A DNA stretch of 64,000 nucleotides from Streptomyces fumigatiscleroticus (GCF_014647975.1 NZ_BMQF01000015.1:1-64000), one strand, 5' to 3'. Shown: positions 8,362 to 16,667, counted from the stretch's first letter. The notes: generated by a model not told the origin, from the sequence alone. Translations and numbers: made by a program.

Positions 8362-8799
8362 TCAGAGCGCCTTCAGCTGCCGGAGCATGTGGAGGGAGTC
8401 GGCGTTGAGCCAGTACTCGCCGAACCGGCCGTCCCGCATGAGGAGCGTGTCGGTTCCGGTGAAGGTGACCACGGTCCCGGGCGCGGCCTCGGCGCCGGGG
8501 AATCCGCCGCCGTACGTGCCGGTGGCCGTCCAGCGCACGGACAAGTAGGCACCGTCGAACAGGGGCGGGACCTCGATGACGAACTTCAGGTCCGGGAAGG
8601 CGGCGCGGCCGGCGCGGATGTAGGCCGTGAGGCCGTCGGCGCCGCGCACGGAGCTGCTGTCGCTGCCGTCGATCATGACGCTGTGGAGGCGGAAGCCGTC
8701 CGAAACGATCTCGGGGGCGAGGGAGAGGTCGCCGTTCCAGAGCCTGAGCCAGGCGTCGAGCAGAGCCGTGGGGTCAGGAGGGTGGGCGGTGGCGGACAT
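8362..8799 (-). CDS. SnoaL-like/NTF2-fold ester cyclase family protein
   Basis: A 145-residue protein with the alpha+beta barrel pattern of SnoaL-like proteins: LLDAWLRLWNGDLSLAPEIV, the GADGLTAYIRAGRAAFPDLK helix, VRWTATGTYGGGFPG and the closing TDTLLMRDGRFGEYWLNADS. Family members include polyketide cyclases, isomerases and dehydratases as well as many uncharacterised proteins. It lies between the SRPBCC and cupin genes on the same strand, about 75-80 bp from each, so it is likely in one operon. The length is normal for the family. Confidence 0.8.
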   Translation of the reverse strand: MSATAHPPDPTALLDAWLRLWNGDLSLAPEIVSDGFRLHSVMIDGSDSSSVRGADGLTAYIRAGRAAFPDLKFVIEVPPLFDGAYLSVRWTATGTYGGGFPGAEAAPGTVVTFTGTDTLLMRDGRFGEYWLNADSLHMLRQLKAL

Positions 8800-8879
8800 G
8801 GCGGCGCCTTTCGTGCCGGTCGTGCGGGAGCGAGGAGAGGGAAGAGGGACAGGACGGAGAGACAAGGAAAGAAGCGGGG

Positions 8880-9536
8880 TCAGCAGGCTGAGCGAGCTTC
8901 CGCGGCGGCCTTGAGGTCCTTCAGCCAGACCTCCAGCCCCGCGCCGAGCGCCTCGGTCGAGAGGTCGACGTCGGTTTCGGCCTGGTCGCCGGTCCAGGTC
9001 TCCTCGGTGCGGACGAGGGTGCCCCCCTTGACCTTGGTGAAGGTCCACACATGGGTGCCCTCGTCGATGTGGATCGCGTCGCCGGTCGCGGGTCCGGACC
9101 AGCGGACACAGTTGTCGCGCTGGAGTTGCCGGACGGTGGAGGTGATGGTCAGGGTGGTGGCGGGTGTCAGGGGGGTGGCGGCCACCGGGGTCGTCCAGCG
9201 GAAGGCGGAACCGGCCCGGAGGGGGCCCGAGTCGAGCCGCTCGCCGGTGAGGACCGCGTCCTGCCAGGACGGCCAGCGCTCCACATCCGTCTGGGTCCTG
9301 AAGACGGTGCTCAGTGGGGCGTGGATCAGAATCTCGGAGCGGTAGCGCACGAGGGCATCGGGGTCGGTGCCCAGACCGCGGCATTCGACGGCGCCGGCGT
9401 GGTGGCGGCCGGGGTGCGCCGGGCCGGAGGCGGCCTGCGCCGGCGCGGCGGTGACCGCGAGGGTGCCGCCGGCCGCGGCGAGGGAGACGGCGAGCGCGGC
9501 GAGGCGGATACCGAGGCGGGACCGGGTGGCGGACAT
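8880..9536 (-). CDS. Secreted SRPBCC (START/polyketide cyclase-like) protein
   Basis: A 218-residue protein with a Sec signal peptide (basic N-terminus, LAALAVSLAAAGGTLAVTA, cleavage near APAQA-A) followed by a helix-grip-fold domain: VRYRSEILIHAPLSTVFRTQ, ERWPSWQDAVLTGERL, FRWTTPVAATPL, CVRWSGPATGDAIHI, HVWTFTKVKGGTLVRTEETW and a long C-terminal helix ending LKDLKAAAEARSAC. The fold binds hydrophobic ligands, so an extracellular binding or enzymatic role is inferred. ATG 9536 is preceded by GGAAGGA. It is the first gene of the unit divergent from the TetR gene, and a mutated paralogue sits at 5302-5778. Confidence 0.85.
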   Translation of the reverse strand: MSATRSRLGIRLAALAVSLAAAGGTLAVTAAPAQAASGPAHPGRHHAGAVECRGLGTDPDALVRYRSEILIHAPLSTVFRTQTDVERWPSWQDAVLTGERLDSGPLRAGSAFRWTTPVAATPLTPATTLTITSTVRQLQRDNCVRWSGPATGDAIHIDEGTHVWTFTKVKGGTLVRTEETWTGDQAETDVDLSTEALGAGLEVWLKDLKAAAEARSAC

Positions 9537-9656
9537 GGACGGGTTCCTTCCGTAGGTGACTTCCAAGCAGCGTCGAGGCTGAGGCGGGGCCGGTTGTGGG
9601 CGGCGACAGGTCGACGCCCTTTCCGTGCGCGATCCGCGGCGCCTCGACCTTCACAC

Positions 9657-9727
9657 TTACGACCGTAAGGCTACGCATGTAAAGGAAGTACGGGCAAGAG
9701 GTTACGTCCATAAACTTTTGCGCGTAA
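9657..9727. promoter_or_regulatory. TetR-type operator cluster between the SRPBCC and TetR genes
   Basis: Boxes TTACGACCGTAA (9657-9668), CTACGCATGTAA (9671-9682), TTACGTCCATAA (9702-9713) and TTTTGCGCGTAA (9716-9727) are crowded into 71 bp. The layout equals that at 7631-7701 base for base in spacing. It lies between the divergent SRPBCC (9536) and TetR (9738) starts, so it probably gives autoregulation and control of both units. Confidence 0.75.
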
Positions 9728-9737
9728 GATTACGAGA

Positions 9738-10445
9738 ATGAAAGAGACAGACGTGACGACTCCGGACCCACCGAAACGCGCGGCCCGCGCGCGCAACCGG
9801 CGCGGCGAAGGCGGCCGACTGCGGGAGGACATCGTGGACGCCGCCGCCGCGCTGCTGGACGAGACCGGCGACGAGCGGTCGATCACCCTGCGCTCGGTCG
9901 CCCGCAGGATCGGTATCGCCGCCCCCTCGATCTACGCGCACTTCCCCGACCAGCCGGCCATCATGCTGGCCGTGGTACGACGTGAGTTCGCCGCGCTCGA
10001 AGCCCATCTGCGCGCCGCCGTGAGGGAGGCCGGGAACGATCCGCGGGACCGGCTGTACGCCCTGTGCCGCGCCTACCTCGGCTACGCGTACGACCACCCC
10101 GGGCGCTACCGCACCATGTTCGGCGGCCTGTGGATGCCGACCCTCGGCAACAGCTCGCTCACGGAGGAGGAACTCACCACCCTCGGCGCGACCGCCATGC
10201 AGATCCTCGCCGACGCCCTCGACGACTGTGTCGCCGCGGGGCAGTCATCGGCCGCCGATCCGCAACTGGACGCCGTCACCCTCTGGGTCTGCCTGCACGG
10301 CCTCGCGCACCAGCACGCCGTAACCCGCATCTTCCCCTGGCCGGAGGGCACCGTCGCCGACGCCATCATCACCAGGGTGGCCAAGCTGACCGAGGACCCC
10401 GCGCCCCTGGCCGGTCGGCAGCCCGAAGGTCGGCCCGGTCCCTGA
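9738..10445 (+). CDS. TetR-family transcriptional regulator
   Basis: A 235-residue repressor. After a basic N-terminal arm (RAARARNRRGEGGRL) comes the TetR helix-turn-helix: EDIVDAAAALLDETGD, SITLRSVARRIGIAAPSIYA, HFPDQPAIMLAVV. The C-terminal part has the YDHPGRYRTMFGGLW and LWVCLHGLAHQHAV features common in the WHG-type ligand domain. A GTG at 9753 with GAAAGAGA before it is a possible alternative start. It stands divergent to the SRPBCC-SnoaL-cupin operon, next to a cluster of TTACG inverted repeats that also occurs at 7631-7701, so both units are its likely targets. Its 3' end overlaps the convergent LuxR gene by 77 bp. Confidence 0.9.
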   Translation: MKETDVTTPDPPKRAARARNRRGEGGRLREDIVDAAAALLDETGDERSITLRSVARRIGIAAPSIYAHFPDQPAIMLAVVRREFAALEAHLRAAVREAGNDPRDRLYALCRAYLGYAYDHPGRYRTMFGGLWMPTLGNSSLTEEELTTLGATAMQILADALDDCVAAGQSSAADPQLDAVTLWVCLHGLAHQHAVTRIFPWPEGTVADAIITRVAKLTEDPAPLAGRQPEGRPGP

Positions 10446-11407
10446 GTTGCCTGCGGGAGTTGATGCCCAGCTTGCGGTAGATGTTGCACAGGTGGGTGTC
10501 CACGGTGCGTGGGCTGATGAACAGCCGGACAGCCACCTCTTTCGACGTCGCGCCGGTGGCGACCAGCCGCGCGATGTTCAGCTCCTGCATGGTGAGCTGG
10601 TCGCGGGCGTGATCGGTGCGGCTGCGCGCCGTCTCGCCCGTGGCGCGCAGTCCGTCGGCGGCGCGCCGGGCGAACGCCCCGGGTCCGGCGCCGGAGAACA
10701 GCTCGTGCGCGGTGCGCAGGTGGGGCCGGCAGTCCTGCCTGCGACCCTGCCGCCGCAGCCATTCCCCGCACAGGAGGCGGGCCCTGGCCCGGTACGGGAG
10801 CACCGGCGTGTCGGTGAAGTGGTCGATCGCTTCCCGGTCGTCGTTCTCCGCCCCCGTCACCAGCCCTCGCGCGTAGGCCGCGATCCCCAGGCCCGAGGGG
10901 ATTCCGCCGGCCTCGGTGCGTTCGGTCAGCGATGTCAGCGCCGTGCCGGCGGTGGCGTGCCCGCCGCACCGGACGGCGGCCTCCACCAGCTCCGGCAAGG
11001 AGAACCCCGCGATGAAAAGGTCCCCGTCGGCATCGGCACCTCGTGCGGCGGCCAGTGCCTGCCGGTACTCGCCCAGGCCGTTGTGCAGCACGGCGCTCGC
11101 CCAGTGGACGTTGGCGATCACCTGCCGCATGGTGGTGGCCGTCGCCGTGGCGGCTTCGAACAGCTCGGACGCCTCCTCGTGGCGTCCGCGCATCGCGGCC
11201 AGCCGCAGCCGGCGGTAGAACATCGGTGGCCCGCCGGCCGCGTCAGCGATCGCCTCCTCTTCGGCGATCGCGGCCATCGCCCGGTCGAGGTCGCCGGTGA
11301 GCGCGGCGGAGGAGGCGGCCTGCGCGAGACCGAGCCGCAGGACGAGCGGTGATCCCGTCTCACGGCCGTTCTTCAGCAGCCACTCGACGATCCGCCCTGG
11401 CATCAGG
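10369..11407 (-). pseudogene. LuxR-type (LAL) regulator, 5' part lost at an IS3 insertion
   Basis: The remaining 340 codons hold a TPR-like alpha-helical region (for example RLRLAAMRGRHEEASELFEA and HWASAVLHNGLGEYRQALAA) and a C-terminal LuxR helix-turn-helix (LTMQELNIARLVATGATSKE, VRLFISPRTVDTHLCNIYRK). This is the C-terminal third of a large ATP-binding LuxR regulator, normally about 900 residues with an N-terminal AAA/NB-ARC module. The coding frame runs into the terminal inverted repeat of the IS3 element at 11408, and the upstream part is not found on the other side. Such regulators usually activate secondary-metabolite clusters; this copy cannot make a full protein. Confidence 0.85.
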
Positions 11408-11446
11408 GGGTCTGCCCCGGGTTGCATGGCGTCGGGATAGCTGATT

Positions 11447-12289
11447 TCACGCTACAGGTGCTGGACGCAGCTCGTACTCCACCGGGCTGAGCATCTCCAG
11501 GGCGGAGTGCCTGCGCTGACGGTCGTGAAGAATCTCCAGGTACTCGAACAGGGCGGTGGACAGCTCCAGCCGGGTGCGCCACCGCCGGCGGTTGAGCAGC
11601 TCCACCTGGACTCGGGCCCAGAGGGACTCCATCAGAGCGTTGTCGACGGAGTCGCCGACCGAGCCCATGGAGGGCAGCAGACCGGAGCTGCGGGCGCGTT
11701 CGGTGGACGCCCACGAGCCGAACTGCACCCCGTGGTCGGAATGGATCACGGTGCCGCCCGGTGCGGGGGTGCGCTTGCCGATCGCCATGGCCAGGGCGTT
11801 CGTGGCCAAGGCCGCGGTGGGGGCGGCGTCGATGGACCAGCCGACCACGCGGCGGGAGAAAGTGTCCAGCACCACCGCGTAGTACACCGTGCCCTCCAAG
11901 GTGGGGTGCTCGGTGATGTCGGTGACCCCTAGTTGGTCCCGGGCGGTGCGGGTGAAGTCGCGCTCCACCAGGTCCGCCACCGGGAGTGTGGGCGGCCGCG
12001 GGCGACGGCTGCGACTGCCGGGCAGCCCCTGGATGCCGATGCGCTGCATCAGCACTTCCACCGTGCCGTGGCTGACGTGGATGCCCAGGCCCAGGCCGAG
12101 TTCGGCATGCACCCGGCGCGAGCCATGGGTGCCGCGGGAGGCGGTGTGAATCCCCACGATCGCCTCGCTCAGCCAGGCGTGCCTGACCAGCCGTGGCGAG
12201 GCCGGGCGGTCGCGCCAGGCGTGATAACCGGACTCCGCCACACGCAGTACCCGGCAGGCGCGTTGCACGCAATGCCCCTCACCGGCCAT
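11447..12289 (-). CDS. IS3-family transposase OrfB (DDE integrase domain)
   Basis: The catalytic half of the transposase, 280 residues from the internal ATG at 12289. It shows the HTH_21-like start (GTHGSRRVHAELGLGLGIHV) and the rve integrase core with GVTDITEHP (first Asp), IHSDHGVQFGSWAS (second Asp) and DNALMESLWARVQVE (Glu). It ends with RRHSALEMLSPVEYE, the usual C-terminal signature. Reading back from 12289 in the same frame gives KRRFEAIRT, so translation is expected as an OrfAB fusion through a -1 shift at the slippery run at 12311-12320. All three catalytic residues are present and the frame is intact. Confidence 0.9.
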   Translation of the reverse strand: MAGEGHCVQRACRVLRVAESGYHAWRDRPASPRLVRHAWLSEAIVGIHTASRGTHGSRRVHAELGLGLGIHVSHGTVEVLMQRIGIQGLPGSRSRRPRPPTLPVADLVERDFTRTARDQLGVTDITEHPTLEGTVYYAVVLDTFSRRVVGWSIDAAPTAALATNALAMAIGKRTPAPGGTVIHSDHGVQFGSWASTERARSSGLLPSMGSVGDSVDNALMESLWARVQVELLNRRRWRTRLELSTALFEYLEILHDRQRRHSALEMLSPVEYELRPAPVA

Positions 12290-12591
12290 TGTGCGGATGG
12301 CTTCGAACCGCCTTTTGGGGAGGTGGTCTCCTCCAGCAGCTCGGCGGCCCGGCGGTGGATGGCCAGCTCCGCCTCCAGCTCCGCGATCCGCTTACGGGCC
12401 GTGACCAGCTCCGCCTGTTCGTGGGTGGGGACGCCGGGCATCTGCCCGGTATCGATCAGATGCTGGCGGCGCCAGACGTAGACGGTCTGCTCGCTGATGC
12501 CGAGGAGCTGAGCCACCTCGGCGACCTTCCGGCCGGACTCGATCAGGTCGAGGACCCGGCGGCGGAACTCGGGCGGATAGCTGCGGGGCAT
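12169..12591 (-). CDS. IS3-family transposase OrfA (helix-turn-helix)
   Basis: The first reading frame of the IS3 element. Residues 1-60 form the HTH_Tnp_1 domain (RSYPPEFRRRVLDLIESGRK, VAQLLGISEQTVYVWRRQHL), followed by the leucine-zipper-like coiled coil LVTARKRIAELEAELAIHRR. The family-like part ends at LLEETTSPK, where the minus strand carries CCCCAAAAGG (12311-12320). A -1 slip there joins it to OrfB. The frame's own stop at 12169 lies well inside orfB, and the residues after the slip site are unlike OrfA, so the useful product is either the short OrfA or the fusion. Confidence 0.85.
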   Translation of the reverse strand: MPRSYPPEFRRRVLDLIESGRKVAEVAQLLGISEQTVYVWRRQHLIDTGQMPGVPTHEQAELVTARKRIAELEAELAIHRRAAELLEETTSPKGGSKPSAQWPVRGIACNAPAGYCVWRSPVITPGATARPRHGWSGTPG

Positions 12592-12661
12592 GACGGCCTC
12601 CGGGGGCTGCTGGACAGTTCATCCTCCAGCAACCCGACTCCTTCGAACCCGGGGCAGACCC

Positions 12662-12965
12662 GCTGCCGCCGCGTCCACACCTGCGGCCGACCCGGCTTGA
12701 TGCCCGTCGGCAGCAGAGGCTCAAGACGGGCCCACTGGGCGATGATCAGCCAGGCCCATCGGTCAGCTGCCTCAGGGGTGCGGATCTTCGGTGCGGTCCA
12801 GCCCAGGGTCTGCTTGAACAGGCGGAAGGTGTGCTCGATGTCGAAGCGTCGCAGGTAGGACTGCCAGAGGCGGTCGGTGTCTGCGTTGGTGGCGTCAGTG
12901 CCTGACCACCACAGCCAGACCGGCTTGGGGGTGACCCCCGCGACCGGCATGATCGCCAGTGCGCT
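12662..12965 (-). pseudogene. IS701-type transposase C-terminal piece joined to an IS5 N-terminal piece
   Basis: Reading leftward from about 12965, the frame gives PVWLWWSGTDATNADTDRLW, YLRRFDIEHTFRLFKQTLGW and DRWAWLI, the C-terminal core of IS701-like transposases with their catalytic Glu. It then continues without a break as AQWARLEPLLPTGIKPGRPQ VWTRRQ, the N-terminus of IS5-family transposases, before hitting the IS3 end at 12661. Two different elements were therefore joined in frame, and the IS3 copy later landed in the joint product or was brought beside it. Not functional. Confidence 0.7.
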
Positions 12966-13039
12966 GGTGGCCGCCCGCGACCCGGACCTGCCGGGGACCT
13001 AGACTGAGCCGGGTGACCGGCGCGAGCGAAGACGTGGTG

Positions 13040-13882
13040 ATGAGGGACGAGGAGGGCGCCGCGGCGCCCGTGCGGCCGCAGTCCTTGATGCTCAGTTTCC
13101 TGGGTCTCTACGTTCTGGACCGGGGCAGTGCGGTGTACTCCGGCAGCGTCATCGACGTGTTCGCGCGGATGGGGGTCTCCGAGGAAGCCGTGCGTTCCAC
13201 CCTGGCGCGGATGGTCAAGCGCGACCTGCTGGTCCGGCAGCGGCACGGCCGCAGGATGTACTTCGGGCTCACCCCGCGCTCCAGTGAGGTCCTCAGGGAC
13301 GGACACGACCGGGTCTGGGGTGCCGGAGCGGTCAACCGCGACTGGGACGGGACCTGGACCCTGGTCGCCTTCTCCATGCCGGAGGCGTGGCACAGCCAGC
13401 GGCACGACCTGCGCTCACGCCTGGTGTGGGCCGGGTTCGGCTCGCTTCAGAACGGCCTGTGGATCGCGCCCGGCCGTATCGACGTCCCCGCCGTCGTCGC
13501 CGGACTCGGCCTGGAGGACCACCTCAACGTGATGTACGCCCACGCCGCGCGGCCCACGGAAGCCGCCCAGTTGATGAGCAGGGCGTTCGACACGGCGAGC
13601 ATCGCCGCGCGCTACCGCGCCTTCCTCGGCAAGTGGGACCGGGCGCGGCCCCTGCCGGACGTGTCCGACGACCTCGCCCGGCAACTGCTGCTGCACACGG
13701 ACTGGCTGCAACTGGTCCGCTCCGACCCCCGGCTTCCGGCGCAGCACCTCCCCGCCGACTGGCCCGCGATCCGCGCCGAACAGGTCTTCCGTACGCTGTC
13801 CGTCCAGTACGACGCCTCGGCCAAACAGCTCGCGGACGCCGTCCTCGACACCGTTCCCGCGGTGCCGGCAACCGATCGGTGA
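13040..13882 (+). CDS. PaaX-family transcriptional regulator
   Basis: A 280-residue PaaX-like repressor. The N-terminal winged helix reads RPQSLMLSFLGLYVLDRGSA, VFARMGVSEEAVRSTLARMV and RRMYFGLT. The middle domain reads DGTWTLVAFSMPEAWHSQRH, LRSRLVWAGFGSLQNGLWIA. The PaaX_C part has YRAFLGKWDRARPLPD, and FRTLSVQYDASAKQLADAV closes the protein. Members sense aromatic acyl-CoA compounds in phenylacetate-type catabolism, but no such genes are next to it. It is convergent with the secreted hydrolase gene at 13930. The start may instead be GTG 13013. Confidence 0.85.
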   Translation: MRDEEGAAAPVRPQSLMLSFLGLYVLDRGSAVYSGSVIDVFARMGVSEEAVRSTLARMVKRDLLVRQRHGRRMYFGLTPRSSEVLRDGHDRVWGAGAVNRDWDGTWTLVAFSMPEAWHSQRHDLRSRLVWAGFGSLQNGLWIAPGRIDVPAVVAGLGLEDHLNVMYAHAARPTEAAQLMSRAFDTASIAARYRAFLGKWDRARPLPDVSDDLARQLLLHTDWLQLVRSDPRLPAQHLPADWPAIRAEQVFRTLSVQYDASAKQLADAVLDTVPAVPATDR

Positions 13883-13929
13883 ATCCGGCGCCGCCCGCGG
13901 GAGGCCGTATCGACGTCCCGGCGCTGGTG

Positions 13930-15306
13930 TCAGTGCCGGGTGTCGCCGGGGTGGGCGAGGTCGTAGGGCCGGGGGTGGGCCGCCGGGTGATAACGGACGA
14001 AGCGGGGCTCGGTCGTCGTCGGTACCGCTTCGCGGGCGCGGGCGTTGAGGACGCCGGGGTCGGTGGACCAGCGGCCGGTGGACAGTCGGCCTTCCAGGGT
14101 GTGGACGGCGGCGATGGTCTCACCGGGGGTGAAGGTGCAGTGGCCCGGCGCCTGGACGTACGCCTGCGCGAGCAGGTGGCTGCCGCCGGCCGCCACCGAG
14201 GCCCGTCGGTAGGCGCTCTCGGCGGACACGGGTATGAGCGCGTCGCCGGTGGTGTGGAGGGTGAGCTGGGGGTCGGTGAGACGGCCGGTCAGGACGCTGG
14301 TGTCGCGCATCCAGCGGACCGCCTCGGGATCGGCGGAGATCCGCGGTGTCCGGTTGAGGGCGGTCAGGTCGGAGGAGAGCGACAGTCCGGCGTCCTTGTA
14401 CAGCTCGGTCACCTCCTTGTACAGCGGGGACCGGCGGAGCATGGCGGTGTAGTCGACGCCGGTGTTCCACGACGGGTTGCCGCCGGCCCGGTGCTCGGCC
14501 TCCTGCCGCCAGGCGAACGCGGGGAGTTGGAGGAGGGACAGGACGGCGGCGTACTGGTTGGCCTGTTGTGTGTCCCAGTCGGTCGGTGCGGGCCTGGGCT
14601 GGGCGGCGTCGTTGTACCCGGGGATGTGCTGCAGGGCGGCGGCCAGTGCCGTGCGGGCGCGGCCGCTCGAGGACTCCTGGGCGGCGGTGACTTCCGTGCT
14701 GAGGGCACGTGAGGCCGCTTGCGCCTGAGCCGGGTCGGTGAAGCCGGTGAGGGGGATGTCCTTCTCGGGTGCGAGCAGGGCCTTCAGGGCGAAGACCGGG
14801 TCGAGGGTGTTGTTCCAGTTGGCGATGCCGCCTTGCAGCAGGCCGCACAGCGACAGTGAGCCGTCGAAGCGGTCCGCGTGCCGTTCGGCCAGCACGGTCG
14901 TGACGAATCCCCCGTAAGAGGTGCCCCAGGCCAGTGTCCGCCGTGCGGTGCCGAACCGCTGCGTGAACAGGTCCAGGGTGGCGAGCTGATCGGGGACGGC
15001 CTCGGTGACCGCCCAGCCCTTCGTCGCGTAGGAGGAGCCGATCAGCGCGTACCCCTTGTCGAGGAGAACGTCCCGGGTCGTCGTGTCGGGCGCGTTCTGG
15101 GCCGGGTTGGGCCATTCGTCGGCGACGTAGCCATGGCTGTAGAGCAGGACGGTGCCGTTCCAGGCGGCGGGCACGTCCATCAGATAGGTCGCTCCGGAGG
15201 GCAGCCGGCCCTCGATGTGCGCGTCGTCGTCGGCCGCTGCCGCCTGGGCGGGAAGGGTGCCGGACGTCAGCAGGGCCAAGGCCACCAGGCAGGTTCTGGT
15301 CTTCAA
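13930..15306 (-). CDS. Secreted alpha/beta-hydrolase, tripeptidyl aminopeptidase-like
   Basis: A 458-residue exported serine hydrolase. A TTG at 15306 overlaps the stop of the upstream transporter (TTGA) and follows a GAAGGG ribosome-binding site. The resulting N-terminus (KTRTCLVALALLTSG...AQA-A) is a good signal peptide. The nucleophile elbow is WGTSYGGFV (Ser about 130), the acid lies in HTTGDALIPV and the His in APGHCTFTPGE near the C-terminus, giving a complete triad. The best guess is a peptidase or amidase of the extracellular aminopeptidase group; esterase activity is also possible. It is translationally coupled to the MHS-type transporter, which suggests uptake of a hydrolysis product. 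Confidence 0.8.
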   Translation of the reverse strand: MKTRTCLVALALLTSGTLPAQAAAADDDAHIEGRLPSGATYLMDVPAAWNGTVLLYSHGYVADEWPNPAQNAPDTTTRDVLLDKGYALIGSSYATKGWAVTEAVPDQLATLDLFTQRFGTARRTLAWGTSYGGFVTTVLAERHADRFDGSLSLCGLLQGGIANWNNTLDPVFALKALLAPEKDIPLTGFTDPAQAQAASRALSTEVTAAQESSSGRARTALAAALQHIPGYNDAAQPRPAPTDWDTQQANQYAAVLSLLQLPAFAWRQEAEHRAGGNPSWNTGVDYTAMLRRSPLYKEVTELYKDAGLSLSSDLTALNRTPRISADPEAVRWMRDTSVLTGRLTDPQLTLHTTGDALIPVSAESAYRRASVAAGGSHLLAQAYVQAPGHCTFTPGETIAAVHTLEGRLSTGRWSTDPGVLNARAREAVPTTTEPRFVRYHPAAHPRPYDLAHPGDTRH

Positions 15307-16667
15307 CGGGGGGTCCCTTCGGGGCTGGGCGCCGTGGTGTCGGGCAAGACGGGGTCGAGGGTGTTCGCCCGGGTCTCGCGCAGGCGCCATACGGTGAGTG
15401 CGGTGATCGCCGAGCCGCAGCACAGCAGCAGGGAGACCGGTGTGCCGCCACCGCCGTTCGAGGCGAGGAGGCTGCTCGCGATGAGCGGGGAGAATCCCGC
15501 GCCGATCAGGGTCGCGCCCTGGTAGCCGAGGGAGGCACCGGTGTACCGGACCCTGGTGTCGAACATCTCGGTGAGCAGGGCTCCCAGCGGTGCGTACATC
15601 GTGGACTGGGCGAGTCCGTGGCCGAGCACGAGGGCGAGGATCAGCAGGCCCGGGGAGCCGGAGTCCACCAGGGCGAGCACCGGGAAGGCGAGCGCCGCCG
15701 AGGCGATCGCTCCGGCCAGCACCACGGGGCGCCGGCCGATCCGGTCCGAGAGTGCGGACGCCGCAGGCAGTGCGAGCAGGGCGACGCACGAGGCGGCGGT
15801 CACGGCGGTGAGGACCTGTGGTCGGCTGTAGCCCTGGTCGACGGCGTAGGAGATCATGAAGCTGGCCAGCAGCGACTGGGCGGTGAAGGCACCGATGCCC
15901 GCTCCCGCCGCGCGCAGCACGGGCACCGGGCGGCGCAGCACCTCCACGACCGGCGGTCGCGGAGCGGGCTCCGGTTTCGCTTGTTCGAACAGCGGGCTCT
16001 CCGCGACCTTGAGGCGGACGAACAGGCCGACGGCCAGCAGCACGATGCTGAGCAGGAACGGCACTCGCCAGCCCCAGGTGCGGAAGCTGTCGTCGGGCAG
16101 CGAGGAGACCAGCGTGACCACGCCCGTCGAGAGGACCGAGCCGACCGGGGCACCGAGCTGGGTGGCGCTGGACCACAGGCCGCGCCGTGAGCTCTGGGCC
16201 CGTTCGGCGTGTTCGACGACCATGAGTGTGGCGCCGCCCCACTCGCCGCCGATGGCCAGGCCCTGGATCACACGTAGGGCGACCAGCAGGATCGGTGCCC
16301 ACACGCCGATCGTGTCGTAGGTCGGGAGTACGCCGATGAGGAAGCTGCCGCAGCCCATCAGGGCCATGGTCAGCAGCATCATCGACTTGCGGCCCGTCCG
16401 GTCGCCGAAGTGGCCGAAGACGACACCCCCGAGCGGGCGGGCCACATAGCCGGCGGCGAAGGTGCCGAAGGCGGCGATGGTGCCGACCGCGGGATCGGCG
16501 CCGGGGAAGAACAAGTCGCCGAAGACGAGGGCGGCGACCGTGCCGTACACGAGGAAGTCGTAGAACTCCACAGCGGTGCCGAGCAGTCCGGACCAGGCCA
16601 CGCGGCGCAACTGCCGGTTGTCGGGCGAGGGCTGACCGGCGGAGGAAGGGGAGGGGAACAGCTGCAC
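15303..16667 (-). CDS. MFS transporter, metabolite:H+ symporter (MHS) type
   Basis: A 454-residue, twelve-helix major facilitator. It has the MHS hallmarks LLGTAVEFYDFLVYGTVAAL near helix 1 and GHFGDRTGRKSMMLLTMALM in the helix 2-3 loop. RVIQGLAIGGEWGGATLMVV lies in helices 4-5 and ALSDRIGRRPVVLAGA in the loop of the second half. MHS carriers import carboxylates, betaines or similar metabolites with protons. GTG 16667 follows an AGGAGC ribosome-binding site. It precedes, and overlaps by 4 bp, the secreted hydrolase gene, so the two are one operon. Confidence 0.85.
   Translation of the reverse strand: MQLFPSPSSAGQPSPDNRQLRRVAWSGLLGTAVEFYDFLVYGTVAALVFGDLFFPGADPAVGTIAAFGTFAAGYVARPLGGVVFGHFGDRTGRKSMMLLTMALMGCGSFLIGVLPTYDTIGVWAPILLVALRVIQGLAIGGEWGGATLMVVEHAERAQSSRRGLWSSATQLGAPVGSVLSTGVVTLVSSLPDDSFRTWGWRVPFLLSIVLLAVGLFVRLKVAESPLFEQAKPEPAPRPPVVEVLRRPVPVLRAAGAGIGAFTAQSLLASFMISYAVDQGYSRPQVLTAVTAASCVALLALPAASALSDRIGRRPVVLAGAIASAALAFPVLALVDSGSPGLLILALVLGHGLAQSTMYAPLGALLTEMFDTRVRYTGASLGYQGATLIGAGFSPLIASSLLASNGGGGTPVSLLLCCGSAITALTVWRLRETRANTLDPVLPDTTAPSPEGTPR

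Larger units (their letters stand above)
11408..12661 (-). mobile_element. IS3-family insertion sequence, apparently complete
   Basis: About 1.25 kb bounded by inverted repeats: GGTCTGCCCCGGGTT at 11409-11423 and its exact complement AACCCGGGGCAGACC at 12646-12660. Similarity extends inward for some 15 more bases (GGNGTCGGG). Inside are orfA and orfB on the minus strand. No target-site duplication is visible: flanks are AGG on the left and GCT on the right. The left flank is a LuxR gene and the right flank IS5/IS701 debris, so one side was probably rearranged after insertion. Confidence 0.85.
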
